From positions 1 to 6,056 of the forward strand of contig DAIORV010000132.1 in assembly GCA_036752825.1 (NCBI GenBank): a DNA stretch of 6,056 nt, given 5' to 3'. The notes under the pieces are model-generated. The model saw only the letters and a list, made by a program, of their open reading frames with translations, ran no database searches and had not been told where the DNA came from. Source of the stretch: UBA5177 sp002413265. Its GTDB lineage: Bacteria > Chloroflexota > UBA5177. Below are positions 1 through 6,056 of the stretch, in pieces (position 1 is the first letter of the stretch; the number at the start of each line of letters is the position of its first letter). A program made the translations under genes and the position numbers.

Positions 1-2874
1 GCCGAAAGCCGACACATCGGCCGCATTCGAATCGATCCGCAGGATCCGGATCTCGTGTACGTCGCTGCCTTCGGCCACGCCTGGGGATCGAATCCCGAGA
101 GAGGTGTGTACCGGTCGCGGAACGGCGGCGTCGACTGGGAGCAGGTTCTCTTCAAGAGCGACCGAGCCGGGGCCATCGATCTCACTCTGGACACCAGCAA
201 CTCGCGTGTCTTGTACGCCTCCACCTGGCAAGCCCAACGGTATCCCTGGGCGCTGTCCAGTGGTGGGCCCGACAGTGGCATCTTTCGCTCCATGGACGGT
301 GGAGACACCTGGACCGACATCACCCGCAACCCAGGTTTGCCCCAAGGCGTGCTGGGGAAAATTGGCCTCGCTGCCTCCCCGGCCCAGCCCGGACGGGTGT
401 GGGCGCTGGTTGAGGCACACGACGGCGCATTGTTCCGCTCAGACGATTTTGGTGATAGCTGGCAGCGACTTTCGGAGCAGGGAAGCCTCCGGGAGCGCGC
501 CTGGTACTACATGCACCTCTACGCGGATCCGGTCGACCCCAATACCTGCTGGGTCTTGGACATGCGGTGCTGGAAGTCCGTGGATGGCGGTGCAACTTTC
601 ACCGCGATTCCAACGCCCCACGGCGACAATCACGACCTTTGGATCGACCCGTCCAACCCTCTCAGAATGATCGAGGGTAATGACGGCGGAGCCTGCGTCT
701 CATACAACGGTGGCGCAACCTGGTCCACCATCTACAACCAGCCGACTGCGCAGTTCTATCACGTCACCACCGACTCGCGCCTTCCGTACCGCGTCTACGG
801 CTCGCAACAGGACAACAGTGCGATTAGCCTGCCCAGCACTTCGTTGAGGGGCGCGATCACCCAGACCGAATGGGTCGAACCGGGAGGCGGAGAAAGCGGT
901 CACATCGCCGTGGATCCACGGGATCCGGAGATCGTCTATGGAGGCGCCATCGGAAGCGGCAACGGCAACGGAAGGCTGATCAGGTACGACGGCCGCACAG
1001 TTCAGGAACGCAACATTACTGTCTGGCCCGACTCGCGAGGTTGGGCCGACGGAGCCGACTCGCTGAAATATCGCTTTCAGTGGACCTTCCCGATCCTTAT
1101 CTCTCGGCACGATCCGTCAGTCCTCTATGTGGCCTCTAACAAGCTGCTTCGGTCGCGTGACGAGGGTCAGAGCTGGGAGGAGATCAGCCCGGATCTCACG
1201 CGTAACGATCCCTCGAAACTCGTTGCATCCGGTGGTCCGATCACCAAGGACAACACCGGGGCCGAGGTCTACTGCACGATCTTCGCGCTTGCCGAATCCC
1301 AACGCGACCCAGATGTGCTCTGGGCAGGAACGGACGACGGCCGCGTGCAGATCTCTCGCCACTCCGGAGCCACCTGGTCAGATGTGACTCCCAACGGCCT
1401 TCCCGATTGGACCTTGATCAGCTCGATCGAGACCTCACTCCACGACCCCGCCAAGGCATATATCGCGGCCACCCGTTACAAGCTCGACGACACGACTCCG
1501 TATCTCTACCGCACCACCGACTACGGAACCACCTGGCACTCCATCCGCAATGGAATCCCCGACGGCGAGATCACTCGTGTGATTAGAGAGGATCCACAGC
1601 GACCGGGACTTCTCTTCGTGGGCACCGAGACGGGCATGTACATCTCGTTCGACGATGGCGATTCTTGGGACCGGTTCGAATCGAACCTTCCGGTCGTCCC
1701 CGTCCATGACCTCATCATCAAGGACGATGATCTTGTCGTCGCCACGCATGGGCGCTCCTTCTGGATCCTCGACGACCTGTCTCCGCTTCGACAAATAGAG
1801 AGCTGGAAGCAGTCTGAACTCCATCTGTACACCCCTCGCACCGCAGTGCGACTCGGCGTCGCTACCGGCTACGGCCACCCCAGCGCGGAAGGAGTCAACT
1901 ACCGGCACGCGGGGCCCGTCGGCTACGCCTACCGACATACGGTGCTGCCCGACGGAGCTGAGCGCGATGTCCTTCTCGACGCCGGTGAGAACCCCGCTTA
2001 CGGGGCGTTGCTCACGTATTACCTCCACGAAACGCTCGAAGGCGAGATATCAGTCAGCATCGCCGACGCGAGCGGCCTGGAGGTCCGCAGGTTTACCAGC
2101 AAGAAGCCACCCGAGCCGGCTCTTGATCCACGCGAAGAACGCGAGATGGGAGCCGAAGGCATGGAAGGGCCTGTCGCGGGTGAGTCCGGCGACGAGGAGC
2201 ACAAAAGCTGGCTGCCAAAGAAGCCGGGGATAAATCGCTTCGCCTGGGATCTGCGTCATGAGCCGGCGGAGAAGCTAACCGGTGACAAGAGCATCGAGTA
2301 TTTTCCGAACGGGCCATTGGTGCTGCCGGGACGCTATCGCGCCGAGCTACGCGTCGGCGAGACGAGCGTCGCTACCGATTTCGAAGTGACCAAGGACCCG
2401 CGGACCGGCGCCTCAGCCGCGGAGCTGCAGGCCATGCACGATCTACAGATCAGTATCCGAGACAAGCTGTCCGAAGTCCATCGGGCTGTTGGGACACTTC
2501 GAGAAGTGTCCAGCCGCGTTGAGGCCTGGGAGAAGCAGGCGCCGGAGGGAGACCGCGGAACTCCGCTTCGAGAAGCAGGCGGAAATTTGAGACGAGAGCT
2601 TCGAACAATCGAAGGCGCTCTGGTTCAGAGTCGAACCGACAGCCCCCTGCGCTTCCCAAGCTCTCCGGCCACGCGGCTTGCCGCGCTCTCGGGGTTTGGC
2701 GAGGGCGCCGATGCCCGCCCGACAGAGGGAATGAAGGCTGTGTTCGAGGAACTCTCCCGCTTGATAGACGAACAGCTAAATCGTTTGCGAACCCTATTCA
2801 GGCAAGATTTGCAAAATTTCAACGAGTTAGTGCGCGAGGAGCAGATTCCGCCAATCGCAATCTCCGAGATCTGA
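1..2874 (+). CDS. Large Asp-box / sortilin-VPS10-like beta-propeller protein, 5'-truncated ('glycosyl hydrolase' family label)
   Basis: The frame is open from base 1, so the true start and presumably a signal peptide lie upstream; the GTG at 55 is internal. The 957 visible codons end in TGA at 2872. Nine Asp-box motifs (S/T-x-D/N-x-G-x-x-W/F) begin near visible codons 39, 97, 147, 193, 234, 385, 452, 505 and 549, for example SMDGGDTW and SFDDGDSW. They mark the blades of one or two beta-propellers. Beta-rich modules follow (about codons 600-800), including GINRFAWDLRHEP and PGRYRAEL, with an acidic linker near codons 708-736. The C-terminus is a helical, probably coiled-coil tail (about codons 805-950) ending in the family-like stretch FNELVREEQIPPI, so the 3' end is intact. 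Relatives are roughly 1,000-1,100 residues long and predicted secreted or periplasmic. The usual 'glycosyl hydrolase' name rests on the repeats; I see no identifiable catalytic site. A binding, scaffold or sortilin-like role is equally possible. The gene converges on the minus-strand block, with 10 bp between stop codons. Confidence 0.93.
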   Translation, partial: AESRHIGRIRIDPQDPDLVYVAAFGHAWGSNPERGVYRSRNGGVDWEQVLFKSDRAGAIDLTLDTSNSRVLYASTWQAQRYPWALSSGGPDSGIFRSMDGGDTWTDITRNPGLPQGVLGKIGLAASPAQPGRVWALVEAHDGALFRSDDFGDSWQRLSEQGSLRERAWYYMHLYADPVDPNTCWVLDMRCWKSVDGGATFTAIPTPHGDNHDLWIDPSNPLRMIEGNDGGACVSYNGGATWSTIYNQPTAQFYHVTTDSRLPYRVYGSQQDNSAISLPSTSLRGAITQTEWVEPGGGESGHIAVDPRDPEIVYGGAIGSGNGNGRLIRYDGRTVQERNITVWPDSRGWADGADSLKYRFQWTFPILISRHDPSVLYVASNKLLRSRDEGQSWEEISPDLTRNDPSKLVASGGPITKDNTGAEVYCTIFALAESQRDPDVLWAGTDDGRVQISRHSGATWSDVTPNGLPDWTLISSIETSLHDPAKAYIAATRYKLDDTTPYLYRTTDYGTTWHSIRNGIPDGEITRVIREDPQRPGLLFVGTETGMYISFDDGDSWDRFESNLPVVPVHDLIIKDDDLVVATHGRSFWILDDLSPLRQIESWKQSELHLYTPRTAVRLGVATGYGHPSAEGVNYRHAGPVGYAYRHTVLPDGAERDVLLDAGENPAYGALLTYYLHETLEGEISVSIADASGLEVRRFTSKKPPEPALDPREEREMGAEGMEGPVAGESGDEEHKSWLPKKPGINRFAWDLRHEPAEKLTGDKSIEYFPNGPLVLPGRYRAELRVGETSVATDFEVTKDPRTGASAAELQAMHDLQISIRDKLSEVHRAVGTLREVSSRVEAWEKQAPEGDRGTPLREAGGNLRRELRTIEGALVQSRTDSPLRFPSSPATRLAALSGFGEGADARPTEGMKAVFEELSRLIDEQLNRLRTLFRQDLQNFNELVREEQIPPIAISEI

Positions 2875-2884
2875 CGAGCAAAGC

Positions 2885-3418
2885 TCAAGGATTGGATGGA
2901 CGGTAGCTGAGATACTCCATTCCGACCGGCCGCGTGCAGCTCAGAACTCCGGAAACGGTCACCCAGGCTGGAGCCGGCAACAGCGTCTCGTGCGTGGGCC
3001 ATGCGCTGATCAAAACCGGCCGATACTGCGGGTAGCTGCTGTAGTTCTGTGGACTGAGTGTCACTTCCGGCGGTATCGCGCCGCTGTTGAACATCAATCC
3101 ACTGACGGCCTCCAGCGCCGCACCCGAGTAGAAGACGCCGTGGAGGCGTGTACGAACCATGAGCTGGGGGTGAGACCGGCAGAACTTCTCGGCCGAGAAG
3201 ACGGTTTGCAGGCCGGAGAGCACCGGCGACCGTGGAGGCGCGGGAGTGGTATTGTCTGAACGTTTGAACGCACCGACCGCGGTTCCCGCGATTACGGCGC
3301 CGGCCAGGAGCGCTCCGAGCCAGCCGCGCCAGCGGGTGTGGCGTGTCGGATCCTCTTCAGGTGGCGGGCCTATCGGCTCGCCGCTGGGGAATTTGAGGAC
3401 CCGCGCGCTTTTACTCAT
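2885..3418 (-). CDS. Small single-anchor membrane protein with extracytoplasmic domain, function unknown
   Basis: This 177-residue protein belongs to no family I recognise. Residues 1-30 are polar and proline-rich and end in a basic cluster (RHTRWRG). They precede one hydrophobic segment (about 32-51, small residues A/G/V/L), which fits a signal anchor with the N-terminus in the cytoplasm. The remaining ~125 residues would lie outside the membrane. They hold the only two cysteines, Cys80 and Cys161, a plausible disulfide pair, and otherwise look like a compact mixed alpha/beta domain. The ATG overlaps the upstream stop codon as ATGA (3415-3418), which fixes the start and implies translational coupling. 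The only purine-rich stretch (GAAGAG) lies 14 bp upstream, too far for a normal ribosome binding site. Third codon positions are strongly G/C-rich, as expected for a real gene here, although several open frames cross it on the plus strand. A cleaved signal peptide is less likely, given the long N-terminal region. Confidence 0.8.
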   Translation of the reverse strand: MSKSARVLKFPSGEPIGPPPEEDPTRHTRWRGWLGALLAGAVIAGTAVGAFKRSDNTTPAPPRSPVLSGLQTVFSAEKFCRSHPQLMVRTRLHGVFYSGAALEAVSGLMFNSGAIPPEVTLSPQNYSSYPQYRPVLISAWPTHETLLPAPAWVTVSGVLSCTRPVGMEYLSYRPSNP

Positions 3419-4479
3419 CCGACACCCGTGCGCTCTTCGTCCATTCTGTTGGGCGCGCGACGCCGAAGGACATCTTGAACTATCTCTTTCGATCTCCTCC
3501 AGTGCATATCCAACTGCAGACGCATCGGCTTTCTCTGGTCGCGAGTGTAGACGTCGACATATTGAACCTTGCGGCTGCGCCGACGGTTGCGCACGGCCCA
3601 GCCCACCACGTCCTCAAACCGTACGTTCTGGGTCGTGAACAAGGTTCGATTCGTGATCCCTTCGTGGCTCAGCTCAATGCGGTTCTCGAGATACCAGGCA
3701 GCGAATAGCACGAATATTGCGCCGACAATGACGGCGAACGCCAGGCCCCCGGCCAGCTCCGTTGCAAACTTTGACAGCGTGAGAGAAGAATCGGCCTTTG
3801 CCTGCACCACTGAGGGCACCAGCCAGGCAAGCGCCGGCATAGCCAACACCGCGTACATCCAGCGCTGCGGCGGCCGGGTCGAGAACGGCAGCGTGTACCG
3901 TCCGGCACCGCCGCCCACTGCAAGACCGACCGGCAGGCGAACCACGGCAATGCCGACGGCGAAGAGCAGCAGCGCGAAGAACAGTACGCCGCTCGCTCCC
4001 ACCCCATTGGTCTGAGAAGAGGAGTTCGGAGCTCCAAACGCCGGCTCCGAGTAGCCCTGCCTGTCTCGAAGTGCGCTGACATTTCCGCGCCAATACTCGA
4101 GGACCATAGTCTGTTTCTCATTGAGCTCGCGCGCTAGTCGCGGGTTCGACGGTTGGTGGAAATCCACGGCTGGCAGGTTTGCCGGCTTCAATCTGAAGTA
4201 CGTAAAGCCGTTGATTCTATGAGACGCAAGCACGGTGGCGGGAACTAGCAGCCTGCACTCGCTTGGCACCGCGAGCAATCCAACTCCAAGGTGGTCTGTC
4301 AGGCAGGTCTTGCTGGCGGCATACTGCCGAGCATTGTCCGCCCGCGCGCCCGCCTGGCGGAGCAGAGAGGCGGAAACTACCAAGAAGTAAACGCTGCTCC
4401 CGAAGCAGACAATCATCGCGACTCGCTTCCAAAAGCGAACCGTCGCCTCGGTTGGTCCCTCCTCTTTTCGCCGCGCCAT
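3415..4479 (-). CDS. Four-helix membrane protein with extracytoplasmic loop and C-terminal PH-like domain
   Basis: This 354-residue protein has hydrophobic segments at about 19-40, 161-183, 207-227 and 242-264. Basic residues at the N-terminus, around 193-206 and after 264 put both termini in the cytoplasm. The first loop (about 41-160) is extracytoplasmic and carries Cys59 and Cys75, a possible disulfide. It also contains a short stretch (EYWRGNVSALRDRQG) resembling the beta-strand part of similar loops in other PH-tailed membrane proteins. The tail (about 265-340) has a bacterial PH-domain look: IELSHEGITNRTLF, then VRFEDVVGWAV, a basic strand region and a closing helix. Cys25 lies in the first helix. 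The start is ATG at 4479; an in-frame TAA at 4483-4485 rules out a longer protein, and only a weak purine run (GAAAGA) precedes it. It is the first gene of a coupled pair with the small anchor protein downstream. No catalytic motif is visible. A role in envelope sensing or as a complex partner is inference. Confidence 0.85.
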   Translation of the reverse strand: MARRKEEGPTEATVRFWKRVAMIVCFGSSVYFLVVSASLLRQAGARADNARQYAASKTCLTDHLGVGLLAVPSECRLLVPATVLASHRINGFTYFRLKPANLPAVDFHQPSNPRLARELNEKQTMVLEYWRGNVSALRDRQGYSEPAFGAPNSSSQTNGVGASGVLFFALLLFAVGIAVVRLPVGLAVGGGAGRYTLPFSTRPPQRWMYAVLAMPALAWLVPSVVQAKADSSLTLSKFATELAGGLAFAVIVGAIFVLFAAWYLENRIELSHEGITNRTLFTTQNVRFEDVVGWAVRNRRRSRKVQYVDVYTRDQRKPMRLQLDMHWRRSKEIVQDVLRRRAPNRMDEERTGVG

Positions 4480-4482
4480 GGC

Positions 4483-4659
4483 TTAGTCTTTCATACCCGC
4501 GATTCCCGATCTCCAGCTCGGTTCACGCCAGCTTGAACACTCTTCCGGCTGCGAAGGTCCTCCCAACCACGCCCTGGCCTCAAGCGATCCGTAGGCCAAT
4601 CGCCCACGATATCCCGGCACCACGCCGGATGAAAATACGTTGGCGGTAACGGTCGTCAT
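4483..4659 (-). CDS. Possible 58-codon leader ORF upstream of the membrane-protein pair (doubtful)
   Basis: An ATG at 4659 opens a 58-residue frame starting MTTVTANVFSSG and ending in MKD-TAA at 4483. The stop lies just 3 bp (GCC) before the ATG of the four-helix membrane protein and is in the same frame. The product would be polar, with four tryptophans, one cysteine and no membrane segment. I see no Shine-Dalgarno sequence before its ATG. By my count its third codon positions are about 62% G/C, lower than in the neighbouring genes, which argues against coding. It could be a leader peptide coupled by stop-restart, a remnant of an N-terminal extension cut off by the TAA, or chance. It fills most of the 228-bp gap between the GGDEF-EAL gene and the membrane pair. 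In the rest of that gap I find no convincing promoter or terminator. Confidence 0.15.
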   Translation of the reverse strand: MTTVTANVFSSGVVPGYRGRLAYGSLEARAWLGGPSQPEECSSWREPSWRSGIAGMKD

Positions 4660-4707
4660 GTCAGGTGCGCCAGCAGGCGGCCTCGGCCTACTCGAACGCT
4701 ATCCTAG

Positions 4708-6056
4708 TCAGGCAGTCGCCGCCTCCGACTGGCGCTTGCTCATCCAAAAGCTCAGATCGCTCAAGTTGAGCGGTCGGCTCACGAAGAAGCCCTGCACCAC
4801 GTCGCATCCCATGGCTTCGAGCATATTCCAGGTTTCGTCGTCTTCCACGCCTTCGGCCACCACTCTCAGTCCCAGATTGTGGCCAAGATCGATGATGTAC
4901 CGAACGATGAGCGCGTCTTCCGAGTTGCCGCTCATTTCCATCACGAACGATTTGTCGATCTTGATCTCATCTACGGGGAGACGTTTCAGGTAGGCCAGCG
5001 AGGAGTATCCCGTGCCAAAATCGTCGATTGCGATCCGTACACCCATATGATGCAGCCGAGACAGCACCTGAAGCGCCCGAGTCGGGTCGGACATCAAGAC
5101 GCTTTCCGTCACCTCTATCTCCAGCATCGATGCGGGCACGCGGTAGGCTCGTGGGTAGTGAGCAATCATGTCGCCCACCTGACTGTCGGGGATGCTGGAC
5201 GCCGACAGGTTGATGGCGATTCCCAGCGACTTGCCGGCTTCATGCCACACCAGACATTGACGTATGGCCTCGTCCAGTACCCAGAGGCTCAAAGGCTTGA
5301 CCAGTCCGGTTTGTTCGGCTAGCAGCATGAACCGATCCGGAAAGAGTAGGCCCCGTTCCGGGTGCTTCCACCGCACCAACGCCTCGACCGCGTGAACCTC
5401 TTTCGTCCGCATATCGATCTTAGGTTGGTACTGGAGTAGAAGCTCCTTCCGTCCGATCGCATAGCGGAGGTCCCGGCTCAAGGCCAGTCTCACGTGACTG
5501 TCTTGATCCTGCTCCTCTGAATAAACGGAATAGCTGGTCTTTTGCCGCTTGGCGGTGTACATCGCCACGTCCGCGCGGCGCAGAAGTGTACTGTCGTCTG
5601 TCCCGTGTTCTGGATAGACGGCGATGCCAACACTGGCGCCCATGTGAAAGGACTGCCCTTCGACATAGAGGGGTTGACTCAGCGCCTCGAAAAGCTTGTC
5701 CGCGGCAATGATGCCGCCGTTCTGGTTTGTATTCGGCAGAACCACGCCGAATTCATCGCCTCCCAGCCTCGAGACGGTATCCGACTGCCGCAGCACCGAA
5801 CGCACCAAAAAGGCCACCTGCTGGAGGAGCTTATCTCCGGTCTGGTGACCGAAGGTATCGTTCACCTCTTTGAAACGGTCGATGTCCATCAGCAATAGGG
5901 CGACCGGTGAGCTGTCTCTCGCGGCACGAGCGAGAGCCTGCTTCACTCGATCCGTCAGCAGGCTGCGGTTCGGCAGGCCGGTGAGCGGGTCGTGCATTGT
6001 CTGGTGCTTCAGCGCCACCTCTTCGGCTTCGATACGTTTCCTAAACGACTCGAGAA
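4708..6056 (-). CDS. GGDEF-EAL cyclic-di-GMP synthase/phosphodiesterase, N-terminus outside the window
   Basis: The frame is open to the window edge (position 6056). The codons before the GTG at 6018 read LESFRKRIEAEE, the usual helical linker into a GGDEF domain, so that GTG is internal and a sensor part (often PAS or a membrane region) lies beyond. Residues below are counted from 6018. The diguanylate cyclase domain (about 8-165) has MDIDRFKEVND (44-54), the active-site GGDEF at 86-90, and the product-inhibition I-site RxxD (Arg77, Asp80) five residues before it. The phosphodiesterase domain (about 185-425) has EAL at 212-214, Asn270, Glu302 of EVTES, Asp332/Asp333 of DDFGTG, Lys353, Glu389 of AEGVE and Gln409 of QGFF. 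All expected metal-binding and catalytic residues are therefore present. In this family GGDEF makes c-di-GMP from two GTP and EAL cleaves it to pGpG; which activity dominates cannot be read from the sequence. A short tail ends at TGA (4708). The protein presumably works at or near the inner membrane, tuning motility or biofilm. Confidence 0.96.
   Translation of the reverse strand, partial: LESFRKRIEAEEVALKHQTMHDPLTGLPNRSLLTDRVKQALARAARDSSPVALLLMDIDRFKEVNDTFGHQTGDKLLQQVAFLVRSVLRQSDTVSRLGGDEFGVVLPNTNQNGGIIAADKLFEALSQPLYVEGQSFHMGASVGIAVYPEHGTDDSTLLRRADVAMYTAKRQKTSYSVYSEEQDQDSHVRLALSRDLRYAIGRKELLLQYQPKIDMRTKEVHAVEALVRWKHPERGLLFPDRFMLLAEQTGLVKPLSLWVLDEAIRQCLVWHEAGKSLGIAINLSASSIPDSQVGDMIAHYPRAYRVPASMLEIEVTESVLMSDPTRALQVLSRLHHMGVRIAIDDFGTGYSSLAYLKRLPVDEIKIDKSFVMEMSGNSEDALIVRYIIDLGHNLGLRVVAEGVEDDETWNMLEAMGCDVVQGFFVSRPLNLSDLSFWMSKRQSEAATA

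Noticed and set aside
1435..2028. 197-codon minus-strand open frame inside the propeller gene
   Set aside because: It lies fully antisense to a clearly conserved Asp-box protein, and its translation shows no recognisable domain; long antisense frames are expected in high-GC genes.
2876..2886. Small perfect hairpin GAGC-AAA-GCTC in the gap between the convergent genes, considered as a bidirectional terminator
   Set aside because: Only 4 bp of stem, and no T-run follows on either strand.
3246..4015. Plus-strand open frames (3246-3638 and 3569-4015) opposite the membrane pair
   Set aside because: Their products are Arg/Ala/Pro/Ser-rich without domain structure, whereas the minus-strand frames give clean membrane segments, a PH-like tail and an ATGA coupling.
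4521..4538. Dyad GTTCA-N8-TGAAC upstream of the membrane pair, considered as an operator
   Set aside because: Five-base arms with an unconstrained spacer are expected by chance about once or twice in a region of this size; no matching second copy or promoter was seen nearby.
4570..4602. Imperfect stem TGGCCT...AGGCCA in the gap before the membrane pair, considered as a terminator or riboswitch element
   Set aside because: Six base pairs around a 12-base loop, without a T-run or any known riboswitch core.
4560..4660. Weak promoter-like pair on the minus strand (TTTTCA, 17 bp, ATATCG) ahead of the membrane pair
   Set aside because: The -10 match is poor and the spacer is G/C-rich; it cannot be distinguished from background in this genome.

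Overview
The window is an ordinary stretch of a high-GC (about 60% by eye) bacterial chromosome. It holds four clear protein genes, two of them cut by the window edges. I see no rRNA, tRNA, CRISPR array, insertion sequence, attachment site or phage gene. The large secreted beta-propeller gene at the left is of a type common in Acidobacteriota, Gemmatimonadota, Bacteroidota and some Proteobacteria. Together with the GGDEF-EAL protein at the right it suggests a free-living, environmental Gram-negative-type bacterium. The sequence alone does not settle the phylum.

Layout. Positions 1-2874 (+) carry the C-terminal 957 codons of a large Asp-box (BNR/sortilin-VPS10-like) repeat protein of the kind usually labelled 'glycosyl hydrolase'. 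After only 10 bp comes a convergent minus-strand block. Reading in the direction of transcription, it consists of a GGDEF-EAL cyclic-di-GMP enzyme (6056-4708, N-terminus beyond the window), a 228-bp gap, a four-helix membrane protein with a PH-like cytosolic tail (4479-3415), and a small single-anchor membrane protein (3418-2885). The last two overlap by 4 bp (ATGA) and are almost certainly co-transcribed and translationally coupled. The gap before them contains a 58-codon open frame that ends 3 bp before, and in the same frame as, the membrane-protein start. Its coding status is doubtful.

How the genes relate. The beta-propeller protein should act outside the cytoplasm. The GGDEF-EAL protein should make and/or degrade c-di-GMP, since all motif residues for both activities are present. 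The coupled pair looks like an envelope module: each partner places a cysteine-containing domain outside the cytoplasmic membrane, and one of them also has a cytosolic PH-like domain. Nothing in the sequence ties the pair functionally to either flanking gene. I find no strong case for a spectacular new system here. The uncharacterised membrane pair is the part most worth following up.
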